DNA of 44,532 bases, taken from positions 1-44,532 of the forward strand of contig JAZNAG010000043.1 of NCBI GenBank assembly GCA_045586405.1, in the 5' to 3' direction. Source of the DNA: SIG607 sp045586405 (GTDB taxonomy: Bacteria > Bacillota > Clostridia > Oscillospirales > Acutalibacteraceae). The translations under genes and the position numbers were made by a program. This document shows, in pieces, positions 22,742 to 32,909 of this stretch (its first letter is position 1; every line of letters starts with the position of its first letter). The notes under the pieces were generated by a model. It ran no database searches and had not been told where the DNA came from. It saw only the letters and a program-made list of their open reading frames with translations.

Positions 22742-23105
22742 GTTCTTTTATTACAACCGTAACCCAGATGGTAACGAAATAACCGACTGCGTTTGTAGGG
22801 CGATAAGTGCCGCAACGGGTTTGTCATATCGGGCGACCTATAGGTTGTTGGGTATGGCGGCTGACCGATATGGCTGTGACAAACTATGTGCTTGTTGTTA
22901 TAGTCATTTATTAACGGGTTGGTTAGGTTATAAAAAGTACTATTGCAAAAACGGTGAAATCGTCAACGATATAGTTGATAAGCACAAAGACAGCAAAATA
23001 ATAATCCGCATCGACAGACATCTCACGTTTGCATTATACGGCGTATTAGCCGATATCTGGGATTGTGGTGAGAGAGAAGTGGATTGTTATTGGATAGTTG
23101 ATTAA
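22734..23105 (+). CDS. Papain-like cysteine peptidase fold protein
   Basis: Product of 123 aa. It opens YYNRNPDGNEITDCVCRAISAATGLSYRATYRLL: a DC-x-x-RA motif (Cys19) starting a helix, as in papain-like and NlpC-related small phage proteins. A candidate His96 (IDRHLTFAL) and Asp107 in ADIWDCGE follow at the places expected for a Cys-His-Asp triad. Members of this family in Bacillota phages usually accompany the minor structural proteins. It could be a cell-wall peptidase, a virion protein processor or a host-directed amidase; catalysis is not shown. Its place in the late operon makes it the nearest thing to a lysis enzyme seen. Confidence 0.65.
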   Translation: MSRFFYYNRNPDGNEITDCVCRAISAATGLSYRATYRLLGMAADRYGCDKLCACCYSHLLTGWLGYKKYYCKNGEIVNDIVDKHKDSKIIIRIDRHLTFALYGVLADIWDCGEREVDCYWIVD

Positions 23106-23106
23106 A

Positions 23107-23130
23107 GGTAGTGGGGGAAACCCCACTACC
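23107..23130 (+). promoter_or_regulatory. Perfect 10-bp hairpin with GAAA tetraloop
   Basis: GGTAGTGGGG (23107-23116) pairs exactly with CCCCACTACC (23121-23130) around a GNRA-type GAAA loop. It has no T-run, so a terminator is unlikely. It stands in the only clear gap of this operon, before the internal virion proteins, and may stabilise or process the message. Confidence 0.55.
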
Positions 23131-23164
23131 CCAATTAATATTAAATTTAGGGAGATTACTACAA

Positions 23165-24295
23165 ATGCTCAAGGCAGTCAGGAGCGATGATATAAAGAAA
23201 AAGAAAAAATACGAGTTAACCCCAATAGAAAACAATCAAGAAGTAACGCCAACGGCTGAAGAAACACCGAGCAGACCAATTAAACGTGTTGCCCCATCAA
23301 CTGTTCGCGTTCCTGAAGTAACGCCACCACCAGAACAAGAAAAAATTCCTGATGGCAACGACGTTGCGCCTACGTTACCTAATTTGGCTTATGACCCTAA
23401 TACGGATGCTAACTATTTAAACGCGTTAGGTAAATTGCAACAAATTACAGGTACAAAACCAATTTATGCAAATAGTTATGAAAACGATTTAAATAATCTT
23501 TATTCGCAAATTGTGAATAGAGATGCTTTTTCGTATAACGTAAACGAAGACTCTTTATATCAGCAATACGCTGACCAATACATCCAACAAGGCAAGCTTG
23601 CTGCACAAGACGCAATGGGGCAAGCAGCGGCTCTTTCGGGCGGTTATGCCAATTCTTATGCTCAAAGTGTTGGTCAACAGGCTTATCAAGGGTATTTGCA
23701 AGAACTAAATAATGCCGTGCCTGAATTATACAGCCGTGCATTAGATAGATATACACAGGAAGGACAAGACCTTCTTAACCAATATGCAGTATTATCCAAT
23801 AGGGCAGACACCGAGTATGCGAAATATCAAGACGACTTAAACAGATATTACCAAGACGTGTCAATGGCTCAAACGGATGTTGACAGAGCATACGAACAAG
23901 GCTATGCACAACATTGGGATAATTACAACGCACAAGCACAAAGTAAAGCAAACGCATTTAGCGAAGTTACAAGCTTAATTCAAATGGGTGCAGAACCAAC
24001 CGCAGACCAAATTGCGGCAACAGGTCTTACAACAAACCAATACAATGCGATTAAAGAATACCTTACAACCGCGCAAGGCGTAACAAGTCGTGAAAATGTT
24101 TCGTCTATGTCTTCTCAACAACTTGTTGAAGCAATGAATGGTTTTGCTGCAATGGGGTCTAAAGAAACAGGTTGGAAAGAATTACTTGTATTTTTAGAAG
24201 ATTGTACAAAAACAGGCAGATTAACTGATGAAGAAGCAGAAGCTTATTGGTATGAGTTAACAGGGGATATAAAACCATTAGATAGAGTTTGGTAA
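23165..24295 (+). CDS. Internal virion / ejection-type protein
   Basis: Product of 376 aa. The ATG at 23165 follows AGGGAG; the longer GTG frame from 23111 begins within a hairpin and is rejected. Residues 10-75 are basic then Pro/Thr-rich and disordered. The middle DSLYQQYADQYIQQGKLAAQDAMGQAAALSGGYANSYAQSVGQQAYQGYLQEL is a motif frequently found in phage internal virion proteins of Bacillota. Long Ala/Gln/Tyr-rich helices follow, suited to a channel-forming ejection protein. It precedes the giant protein gene and is likely packaged or ejected with it. Confidence 0.75.
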   Translation: MLKAVRSDDIKKKKKYELTPIENNQEVTPTAEETPSRPIKRVAPSTVRVPEVTPPPEQEKIPDGNDVAPTLPNLAYDPNTDANYLNALGKLQQITGTKPIYANSYENDLNNLYSQIVNRDAFSYNVNEDSLYQQYADQYIQQGKLAAQDAMGQAAALSGGYANSYAQSVGQQAYQGYLQELNNAVPELYSRALDRYTQEGQDLLNQYAVLSNRADTEYAKYQDDLNRYYQDVSMAQTDVDRAYEQGYAQHWDNYNAQAQSKANAFSEVTSLIQMGAEPTADQIAATGLTTNQYNAIKEYLTTAQGVTSRENVSSMSSQQLVEAMNGFAAMGSKETGWKELLVFLEDCTKTGRLTDEEAEAYWYELTGDIKPLDRVW

Positions 24296-24309
24296 CTTTA
24301 GGAGGCTTT

Positions 24310-27300
24310 ATGAATTTCATAGAAAGAGCTAAAGGTTTAGAAGTCGGAACGACAACTAAAAAAGAAGAAAAGAAAAAGAATAATTATTTTACTTTTTTAG
24401 ACCGCCAAAACCTTAAAAACATAGACAAGATAGCAAGTAACTTTGAGAACGTAATAAACGCATACGCTAATAGCGTTAATAGTTTTTATGACGAAGTTAA
24501 GTCAAGATATGGCAACCGCACTTTTGACTATAACGATAATTACGTTACTGACTCAAAAGATTGGCTGTCAAGTGTTCAATCCCGGAAAGATGCTATTAAC
24601 GCAGAAGCAGATGGTATTAGGAATTACATTGATAAATACGGCAAGTATTTTGATGAAACTTGGGTAAATAGTGTTTTATCATCTTTAAATTCCAATTCCA
24701 AAGACCTTGACAACATCCTTAAAAACGCCCAAACCGATGCTGATTATTGGGGAAACTTTGAAAGCGCAGATGCATATAATAAATGGGCAACCAAAGAAAA
24801 AAATTACTATAACAATTGGGGCAAGTATGCCGATGCTGAAGACTTTAAGTATTTTAGCGACTTGGGTAACAATATTGAAAACCCAACGTATAGTGACGCT
24901 ATAGGATGGGGGCATCTTCACGGAATATTTACGGGAAATGATTACTATTTTGGCGGTGAAAAAGTTAATAATAAAGTTACTTTTGTTAAAGAAAATTATG
25001 CAAATTTAGCTATAGGTGGTGACAGCAACAAAACGCTTGGTTATTTAAAATACAACCAAATGACAGACGAAGAAGTTGGCGTCTATAATTACTTACTTGC
25101 AAAGTACGGTGGGGCTAAAGCTGAAGAATATCTTAACTATCTTGACAACGAAAATCTTGTAAATGCTTCGCTTACACAGCGAGAAGCTGGCGAATTAGCA
25201 CAAAACATTCAAAATTTGGAATCAGATTTTTTCAAAACTTTGTTTTATGCTGGTACAAGTCTTTCAAGCGGGATTTCTCAAAACATCCAAAACTTCGTTC
25301 AATTTTTTCAAGAAAACGCGCGTCCTACTACGCAAATTGAATACATAAACCAATATTTGCAACAAGACCTTACAGGTGCAGCAAAATACCTTTATCAAGC
25401 AGGTAACACCATTGGTAATATGTTGCCATCAATTGCTATTTCTATTGCAACAGGTGGCGCAGGTGCGGCTCTTGGTTCTTTGCAAATGGGTGCGTCCGCC
25501 GCAGGTGGTGCGTATGCACAAGCCATTAAAGAAGGTTATTCCGTAGGGCAAGCAAGACTTTATAGTACGCTTGTCGGCGCAGCAGAAGGCGGCTTGCAAT
25601 ATGCATTAGGTGGTATTTCCAAGTTAGGCGGTAAGGCGTTAAGCTCGGTTGCCACAAAAGCGGCTCAAATTGAAAATGTATTTTTGCGTGTAGCGGCAAA
25701 AACAGGCTTAAGTTTAGGCGGCGAAATTTTAGAAGAAGAACTGCAAAACTTTATCGAACCATTGTTAAAAACAATAATAATGGGCGAAGAATACGATGCG
25801 CCGACGTGGAGCGAACTTTTAGAAACGGCTATTGTAACTGCAATATCTACGGGCGTTTTGGAAGGCGCAAGCATTGCTGGATACGAAGTTTCTGCCGCAA
25901 ATAATAAAAAGTTATACGCCGGTCAAGAACAGCAAATTGTTGATAGGTTGTTAGAGATTGATGCCGACAACGTATACGCGCAAAGAATTAAAGAAAACCT
26001 TGATAAAGGCAAGACATTATCTGGTAACCAAATTACGCAAATTATTCAACAGACCTTCGATAAAGAAGTTGAACTTAAAAAACAAGCGGCTAAATACAAT
26101 AGACAAATAGCCAAGGCTGAAAAGCAAGGCTTGTACCCCACGCTTGAAAACTTTGAAGTTAAAGATGCTGAAAGAACAACGCCTACACAAGACCAAGAAA
26201 CAGGCTATAAATTGCTTGAAAAACCTTCTTCCAACAAGATGGGCGCAACCACTCAAAACGCGCTTAAAACGGACGATTACGAAGGCACAGAGCTGTTAGA
26301 CATTGAGCAACCAAAGGCAGAACAGCCAAAAGCTGAACAACAAAAAAACAATGTTCAAGCAAAGTCAAAAGTAAAGGCAGAAGACCAACCAAAGACCGAA
26401 GCAAAAACGGCTACCACCATAGAAGAAGTTTCTAAAAAGTATGGCAAGCACGCCACGGCAATGGCGAAAGCATACTTGCCAAATCAGGATGTAAACGAAT
26501 ATGCAAAAGCTTTTGATAAAGTTTATGAATACGCCAAAAGCGGTGCAAGTTTATCTTCGATATGGAAACTTTTGGACATAGGTGTTTTAACAGATACCCA
26601 AGTAGAAATTGTTTACGAAATGGGCGATTACGCATCCCAAGAAGCCGCTAAAGAGCAAGACGCAAAAAACAAGAAGTTAGGTGACAATAAAACCCGTAAA
26701 AAGGGTGTTGTTGCGGGCGATGGTGTGTCTATTGACGAACTTTCCAAATCGTTTAATGACACGCAAAGAAAGGCTTACAAAACAATGCAATACATTGCCG
26801 AAGCAACGGGCGTTAACATTGTGTTCTTTAAATCTGAAATTAAAGACGGCAGGTTTGTAGGTGAGCAAGGTCGGTACGAAAGGGCAAAGAAAGGTACAAT
26901 TTTTATTGATATCAACGCAGGGCTTAACAACGAAATGGACGTTAAAGACCTTTCAAACTACACGATGTTAAGAACCTTTACGCACGAATTTACTCACTTT
27001 ATTGAAGACTTAAACCCACAACAATACAACGAATTACGCAAGGCTGTTTTTGAAAGATTAGAACAGCAAGGCGTGGATGTTGAAGCCCTTATCGAAGCTC
27101 AACAATCATATGGTTTGTCTGTAGAGCAAGCAAGCCGAGAAGTTGTCGCCGAAGCGATGGCAGACATCTTACCGGATTCTACCTTTATTGAAACGCTTGC
27201 AAACAAGCACAAAAACATTTTTGAAAAGTTGCTTGATAAGTTAAAAGAATTCCTTGCAAATATTAAGGCATACTTTGAAAGCATTAATAAAAACAGCCCT

Positions 27301-30300
27301 GAACAAGCACGGGCAATGAAAGAATCCGTTGGCGAAAGTGTTCGCTACGTAGAAAACATAGTTAAACTTTTTGACAAGGCGGCAATTGGCGCGGTTGAAA
27401 ATCTGCAAAAGGTCGAACAACAACAAGCCGAAAACAAGGTTATTGAAGACTTAAACAGCAAAGGCATAGCAATTGATAAAGAAACTGACACGGCTGTTAT
27501 GCTTTCAGCAAGACACGCACCAAAAACTGAAGAAGAAATTGAAACCGCAGCACAAAACATTCAAAAGGCTTTAGGTGTAACTATTCAAGAAGCAAGGCAA
27601 TGGGTAAAAGATGAAGTTTCCATTGCAAATTTAATTTTGAATGATAAATATGCTGAATATTTAGATTACGATTTTGACGGACGTAGGGCGGCAATTCAAA
27701 AAAATTCTGATTTCCCGCAAGGCACGGCAGACTTTAGTAATCTTTGTCCCAAAAGAACGGATTATACCAACACAATGAACAAGGTGCTAAAGAATTTCCC
27801 AAACAGAATTATTACTGCTGAAGAACTTGCTCAAATTCGCCAAATAATGGTTGAAGAAGGTATTGAAGTTGCTTGTGGTGTTTGCTATGTCGAAGACCGC
27901 AGACAAAACGATACAAAAGTTGCTGATTCATTTATTAATGATTTAGCAAGGTACAGACAAGGTGAAACCACGCACGAAGACGGCAAACCGTTTAACGCAA
28001 AGCAGTTAAAGGCTTTTGCCTTGATGGGTGAAGAATCCTATACACCAAATCTTTATGAGCTTGTAACACGGGAAGGTTTGAACAAACTTTCACGCGAACA
28101 TAAATCTGTTGCGGAAGCTTGGAATATTTACAACAACGCACGCGGGATGCAAGCCGTCAGACTTATTCAAAACGAGTCAGAATACAAGAGAGAAATTTTA
28201 AAGTATTCAAAGGACAAAGTAAGGCGCATTAACAATGCCGGTGGTTTAAGAATTTTTTCATTCTCTGACTTTACAGAATACCATTTAATTGATATTATAC
28301 AAATTATTCAAGATTGTGCCGTTATGGGCATTAAAATACAGGGCTATACAAAAGTCCCTGCATTTGCAAAACTTGTTGAAAAAACAGGTGTAAAACTGAA
28401 TAGGTCTTTAATCCCTAAAGGCGAACTTGGATATCACTTGGAAAACGGAAAAGTTGTTCTTGATTATGACAGAACAGAAGGCATTGACATTGAAGACGAA
28501 AACTTTGTTGACACAACAGATAACCCAGACGTTGGCAACATTGTAATTGGTATCAATGATGAACAAATATCTGCTGCGATGTTGGATGACTTCATTGACT
28601 ACATTATTCCGTTCCATACCGGACAAAGCAAAGAAGTTTTAAGAATTAAAAAGTTAGCTACTTGGAATAACTATAAAGATTTTCAAACGGACAAGGACAT
28701 TGAAACAGGCACAACGGCTAAAAAGCAAGTTAACATTTATACAGACGTGTTAAACGCGGCTGAAAAAGAAGGTAAACCAATTACCAACAAGGTTGAGTTT
28801 GTTAACAAATACCTTAAAGTTTGTAAAGAAAAAGGTTTAAAACCAAGATTCTGGCAATTTTTAAACAAGGATGCAAACGGCGATTACTCTTATCGTGAAG
28901 GCTACCACAAACTTTTATTAGACTTTAAGATGTTTGATAAAAACGGCAACATTTTACCGCAAAAACCCGTAACGCCAAATTTTGATGCGGCGTTTATGAT
29001 GGATTTGCTTAAAGAATATGCCGAAACTAAAGCCGAAAAGAGTAAGACGTTAGCACCAAAACTTGAAAAGGTTTATGAACGCATTACAAAGGAAATTCTT
29101 ACCGATGACGCTGTTCAATACCAACGCAGAGAGAACCTAACCAACCGAGAGATTCTTGAGTTGATGACCGTTTCCTTTAACGCTGAAGAAATGTCACAAC
29201 TTACGGATGCAGAACTTGATGCTTTGGAAATCTTTAAAAAGCAAACAACGGAAATCTACGAACTGCAAGAAATGCGGTTACAAGAAGGTGCGGTTTTTGT
29301 TGAAAATCAATTTAAAAAAGATGGCGATAGAAAACTTGCACAAGAAGCAAAAAACAGAGTTGCTATTATTGATGAAAAAATCAAAAAAGCAACAGACAGA
29401 TTAATGCAAATACAAGAAGCCGAAGTCATCAAAAAGATTTTACCGAAGGCACGCAAAATTGTTGGTAGGTATGAAAGAATTCAAACCAAACAACTTGCGT
29501 CACAATATCGTAAAGAAACAAGAGAAAAAATTAACGAAGTTAAAGAAAAGGCAAAAGCCGAAAAATTTGATGCTCTTGCAAGATATCGTGAAAGAATGCA
29601 AAACGCCGCCACGATTAAAAAGTATAAAGAAAGAATTGAAGCGGATGTTAAAGAACTTACCAAGTGGATTGTAAGCCCTGACAACAAAAACTATCTTAAG
29701 CACGTTCCTGACGTACTAAAAGATGCGGTTGTTCCGTTCCTTGAAAGCATTGATTTTACAAGCAAAAGACAATTACGCGGTGGCGAAGAAACTATTGCAG
29801 ATAAGAAATTTGTCAAGCAACTTAACACTTTGATGAAGGCATTTAAAGGCACAACTGACGTTGAAAAAATGTATTCGGGGTATTATGATTTACCAGCAGA
29901 CTTTATAGAAAACCTTCAGTATTTTATTGATGCAACGCAAGACCTTGTTGGCTCTGTTGGCGGTGAATACATAATCAATAAAATGACTGCTGAAGAACTT
30001 GCAAGTTTGTCAAAGATTGTTAGAGCTTTAAAGCATTTTATTCCGCAAGTTAACAAATTCCACAACAACGCAATGTATCAACACGTTTACGAAGCTGGGG
30101 ATGAAACAATTTCAACATTGAAAAAGATTAAGACATCCATAGCGAGGGCATTAGATAATTTCTTGTTCTGGAAAAACACGCGTCCTATGGATGGCTTTGA
30201 ACGTATGGGCAAGGGCGCAAGGTCAATCTTTTTAGGGCTTGAAAAAGGGCAAGAGCAACTTGCAAAGAACACCAAAGAAATTATTGATTTTACCGAAAAT

Positions 30301-32802
30301 GCATATACGGAAAAAGAAGTTAAAGAGTGGGAAAAAGAACTTCATACAATAGAAATTGAAGAAAACGGGGAAAAAGTGACTTTCCAAATGACAACTTCTC
30401 AAATAATGGGTTTCTATTGTTTAGCAAATCAACAAGACTCGCTCCAACATATGGATAACGGTGGCATTCGTATTCCTACAATGAAAATTAAAAGGAAAAA
30501 ATATGCCAATGAAGAACACAAAGTTAGCAGAAAAGATATAAAAAATATTATATCTAAACTAACTGACCGCCAAAAAGCCGTAGCTGATAAGTTGCAAAAA
30601 TATATGGCAACAAAAGGTGCTGAATGGGGGAACTACGTTTCGGTAGCAAGATTTGGTGAAAAGCTTTTTACCAATCCAGATTATTATCCTATTAATTCAG
30701 ATGGCAGACATTTAGAATCAATGGCAGATAAAGAGTTATCTGCTGCTTCGTTATATGCGTTGCTTAATATGAGCTTTACAAAATCGCGTAATCAATTGGC
30801 AAATAATACTATTTTAGTTTATTCTATTTTTGATGTATTTGCGAATCATATGGCATCAATGGCACAATATAACGCAATGGCTTTGCCTGTTCTTGATGCT
30901 ATTAAGTGGCTTAATTACGAGCAAAAAGACATAACCGCGGAAGGGAAACGAATTGTTAAAGGCAGCGTTAAAGCCGAAATGGACAGAGCTTTCGGCGTAC
31001 CCGAAGAAACAAAAAGCAGCGGCAAAATGGGGTATGCACAATCGTTTGTTTCTAACATTATTAAATCTTTTAACGGAACTGAATCTTTTTCAAGTGCAAA
31101 CGACTCTTTAGGGCTTAAAGCTTTACATATTTACAACAGAGCGCAAATTGCTTTTAACCTTCGTGTTGTTATACAGCAGCCACTTTCTATTGTAAGAGCA
31201 GGGCAAGTAATAAGTTACAAATCAATTTTAAAAGGTTTGAAAGCATCGCCTAAACAAGCAAAAGCCAACGTAGAAGAAATGCTAAAGCATAGCGGTATTG
31301 CGTTATGGAAATCGTTAGGGTTTTATGACGTTAACGTTTCAAGGGGATTAACTTCCCTTATAAAGCACGATGAAACATTTATCGACAAGGTTACCGAAGC
31401 GGGTATGTTCTTGGCTGAAAAAGCTGATGAAAGAACTTGGGCGGCGATGTGGAGTGCTTGCAAAGAAGAAATAATAGCAAAAGGAACTGCCCCTACCGAT
31501 GCAAAATTCTTTGATAAAGTAAACGAGTTGTTTGCAGAAGTTATCCACAAAACGCAAGTAGTAGACAGCACGTTAACCAAAACAGAATATATGAGAGATA
31601 AAGGATTTTTCCCAAGAGCTATGTCTTCGTTTATGTCAGAGCCAATTACATCAGCAAGTATGGCTTTTAACGCATTCTTTAATTATCGCACGGATTTGCA
31701 AAGGGGTATGTCACCCAAACAAGCGTGGGAAAACAACAAGAATAATATTGCACGAACTGTTGTTGTATACGGGCTTTCGCAAACGCTTCTTGCGGTTGTT
31801 CAATCCTTTCAGGATGCGGCAAGAGATGACGACGACTACGAAACATACCTTCAAAAATTCGGCGAAGCTCTCAAGAGCAACGTCGTTGACGAAGTTAGTT
31901 TATTAGGAAAAATACCTGTTGTTAAAAACCTTTTAGAGTTTGCAAAGGAAATGTTGGCAACGTGGACTGATTTGGATATTTACGGAAACGAACCGCCTAC
32001 AGTATTTGCTCAATGGTGGGATGGGTTTGTAAAAGGTAGTGAAATTCTTCACGATAAAATTACAGGCGAAGACACAAACTACACGACTTATAGCGGTATT
32101 TTTAAATTACTACAAGGTGTGTCTGGGATAGTTGGTTTACCGATTGCCAATATCACAAGAGAAATTGTTACGCTTTGGAACAACACGGTGGGGCGTTTTG
32201 CACCAAGTCTTAAAGTAAAATCTTACGACGCTGGGGAAAAGAATTCCATTAAGTACGCATATTTTGATGGGTATTTAAGCGAAGAAGAAGCCATTGACCT
32301 TTTGGTTAAGCAAGGGATGGACAAAGATGATGCATATTTCTTCATTCAAAAAGAAGGTAAGTACGATGCTTTGTATGAATCAATACTTTCGGGTGAAGGC
32401 TATGCAGAAGCAGTTGAACATCTTACTGAACACGGCGTGACTATGGACAATATCACAAGCACAGCACGAAACCAAATCCACAAGTGGCTTAACGAAGCAA
32501 CCATAACAAAAGACAAGGCAATAGAATTGCTTGTGACTTATGGCGAACTTAAGAAAGACGTTGCTCAAAGCAGGGTAGAATTTTGGGTTGTCAAACACGA
32601 AAACAATCTTGAAGGGTTTACCGAAGCCGCATACAATAAATATCTAAAAGAATGCGCTAAATCCGGTATGGATGTTAAAGTATTCTATAACGCGTGGCAG
32701 TATAAAAATGAAGTTGACGACAAGCGCAAGACATTAGACTACATCTACACGTTAGACATTCCACAAAATCAAAAACGAGCATTAATTATGTGCTTTTATT
32801 AA
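24310..32802 (+). CDS. Giant ejected-type polyvalent protein with zincin domain
   Basis: Product of 2,830 aa (ATG at 24310 behind TTAGGAGG; the frame opens upstream at 24289 by a TTG). Visible parts: N-terminal helices; a Gly/Ala-rich hydrophobic segment (residues about 370-410) that could enter a membrane; a disordered PKAEQPKAEQQ linker near 680; a zinc metallopeptidase motif TFTHEFTHFIE with His892, Glu893, His896 and a candidate third ligand Glu948 in VVAEAMAD; a domain with Cys1146 and CGVC (Cys1189, Cys1192); long charged coiled coils (about 1630-1780); and helical C-terminal regions. The size, position and mix fit large polyvalent proteins delivered with phage DNA. The Cys domain has no function I can name. 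Confidence 0.8.
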   Translation: MNFIERAKGLEVGTTTKKEEKKKNNYFTFLDRQNLKNIDKIASNFENVINAYANSVNSFYDEVKSRYGNRTFDYNDNYVTDSKDWLSSVQSRKDAINAEADGIRNYIDKYGKYFDETWVNSVLSSLNSNSKDLDNILKNAQTDADYWGNFESADAYNKWATKEKNYYNNWGKYADAEDFKYFSDLGNNIENPTYSDAIGWGHLHGIFTGNDYYFGGEKVNNKVTFVKENYANLAIGGDSNKTLGYLKYNQMTDEEVGVYNYLLAKYGGAKAEEYLNYLDNENLVNASLTQREAGELAQNIQNLESDFFKTLFYAGTSLSSGISQNIQNFVQFFQENARPTTQIEYINQYLQQDLTGAAKYLYQAGNTIGNMLPSIAISIATGGAGAALGSLQMGASAAGGAYAQAIKEGYSVGQARLYSTLVGAAEGGLQYALGGISKLGGKALSSVATKAAQIENVFLRVAAKTGLSLGGEILEEELQNFIEPLLKTIIMGEEYDAPTWSELLETAIVTAISTGVLEGASIAGYEVSAANNKKLYAGQEQQIVDRLLEIDADNVYAQRIKENLDKGKTLSGNQITQIIQQTFDKEVELKKQAAKYNRQIAKAEKQGLYPTLENFEVKDAERTTPTQDQETGYKLLEKPSSNKMGATTQNALKTDDYEGTELLDIEQPKAEQPKAEQQKNNVQAKSKVKAEDQPKTEAKTATTIEEVSKKYGKHATAMAKAYLPNQDVNEYAKAFDKVYEYAKSGASLSSIWKLLDIGVLTDTQVEIVYEMGDYASQEAAKEQDAKNKKLGDNKTRKKGVVAGDGVSIDELSKSFNDTQRKAYKTMQYIAEATGVNIVFFKSEIKDGRFVGEQGRYERAKKGTIFIDINAGLNNEMDVKDLSNYTMLRTFTHEFTHFIEDLNPQQYNELRKAVFERLEQQGVDVEALIEAQQSYGLSVEQASREVVAEAMADILPDSTFIETLANKHKNIFEKLLDKLKEFLANIKAYFESINKNSPEQARAMKESVGESVRYVENIVKLFDKAAIGAVENLQKVEQQQAENKVIEDLNSKGIAIDKETDTAVMLSARHAPKTEEEIETAAQNIQKALGVTIQEARQWVKDEVSIANLILNDKYAEYLDYDFDGRRAAIQKNSDFPQGTADFSNLCPKRTDYTNTMNKVLKNFPNRIITAEELAQIRQIMVEEGIEVACGVCYVEDRRQNDTKVADSFINDLARYRQGETTHEDGKPFNAKQLKAFALMGEESYTPNLYELVTREGLNKLSREHKSVAEAWNIYNNARGMQAVRLIQNESEYKREILKYSKDKVRRINNAGGLRIFSFSDFTEYHLIDIIQIIQDCAVMGIKIQGYTKVPAFAKLVEKTGVKLNRSLIPKGELGYHLENGKVVLDYDRTEGIDIEDENFVDTTDNPDVGNIVIGINDEQISAAMLDDFIDYIIPFHTGQSKEVLRIKKLATWNNYKDFQTDKDIETGTTAKKQVNIYTDVLNAAEKEGKPITNKVEFVNKYLKVCKEKGLKPRFWQFLNKDANGDYSYREGYHKLLLDFKMFDKNGNILPQKPVTPNFDAAFMMDLLKEYAETKAEKSKTLAPKLEKVYERITKEILTDDAVQYQRRENLTNREILELMTVSFNAEEMSQLTDAELDALEIFKKQTTEIYELQEMRLQEGAVFVENQFKKDGDRKLAQEAKNRVAIIDEKIKKATDRLMQIQEAEVIKKILPKARKIVGRYERIQTKQLASQYRKETREKINEVKEKAKAEKFDALARYRERMQNAATIKKYKERIEADVKELTKWIVSPDNKNYLKHVPDVLKDAVVPFLESIDFTSKRQLRGGEETIADKKFVKQLNTLMKAFKGTTDVEKMYSGYYDLPADFIENLQYFIDATQDLVGSVGGEYIINKMTAEELASLSKIVRALKHFIPQVNKFHNNAMYQHVYEAGDETISTLKKIKTSIARALDNFLFWKNTRPMDGFERMGKGARSIFLGLEKGQEQLAKNTKEIIDFTENAYTEKEVKEWEKELHTIEIEENGEKVTFQMTTSQIMGFYCLANQQDSLQHMDNGGIRIPTMKIKRKKYANEEHKVSRKDIKNIISKLTDRQKAVADKLQKYMATKGAEWGNYVSVARFGEKLFTNPDYYPINSDGRHLESMADKELSAASLYALLNMSFTKSRNQLANNTILVYSIFDVFANHMASMAQYNAMALPVLDAIKWLNYEQKDITAEGKRIVKGSVKAEMDRAFGVPEETKSSGKMGYAQSFVSNIIKSFNGTESFSSANDSLGLKALHIYNRAQIAFNLRVVIQQPLSIVRAGQVISYKSILKGLKASPKQAKANVEEMLKHSGIALWKSLGFYDVNVSRGLTSLIKHDETFIDKVTEAGMFLAEKADERTWAAMWSACKEEIIAKGTAPTDAKFFDKVNELFAEVIHKTQVVDSTLTKTEYMRDKGFFPRAMSSFMSEPITSASMAFNAFFNYRTDLQRGMSPKQAWENNKNNIARTVVVYGLSQTLLAVVQSFQDAARDDDDYETYLQKFGEALKSNVVDEVSLLGKIPVVKNLLEFAKEMLATWTDLDIYGNEPPTVFAQWWDGFVKGSEILHDKITGEDTNYTTYSGIFKLLQGVSGIVGLPIANITREIVTLWNNTVGRFAPSLKVKSYDAGEKNSIKYAYFDGYLSEEEAIDLLVKQGMDKDDAYFFIQKEGKYDALYESILSGEGYAEAVEHLTEHGVTMDNITSTARNQIHKWLNEATITKDKAIELLVTYGELKKDVAQSRVEFWVVKHENNLEGFTEAAYNKYLKECAKSGMDVKVFYNAWQYKNEVDDKRKTLDYIYTLDIPQNQKRALIMCFY

Positions 32803-32809
32803 GGAAAAG

Positions 32810-32840
32810 ACATCAGAGAAAATTCTCTGATGTTTTTTTT
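32810..32840 (+). terminator. Rho-independent terminator after the giant gene
   Basis: ACATCAGAGAA (32810-32820) pairs perfectly with TTCTCTGATGT (32823-32833), followed by T8. It ends the long structural transcript just before the third late-promoter candidate. Confidence 0.93.
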
Positions 32841-32843
32841 GTT

Positions 32844-32878
32844 AAGGGGTAGATAAATCAAAAAACGTAGTTTACAAT
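32844..32878 (+). promoter_or_regulatory. Late promoter candidate 3 (AAGGGGTAGA element), upstream of second fibre unit
   Basis: AAGGGGTAGA (32844-32853) and a -10 TACAAT (32873-32878) are 29 nt apart, the same geometry as at 4293. It directly follows a terminator, so the downstream genes need a promoter here. Confidence 0.65.
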
Positions 32879-32909
32879 ATGTGTGTACGAACACGGAAGG
32901 AGCTTATAT

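Noticed and set aside
23111..23164. GTG start of the internal virion protein within the hairpin
   Set aside because: The start codon would lie in a 10-bp stem with no ribosome binding site; the ATG at 23165 has AGGGAG.
24289..24309. TTG start of the giant protein gene
   Set aside because: It overlaps the end of the previous gene and contains the AGGAGG that serves the ATG at 24310.
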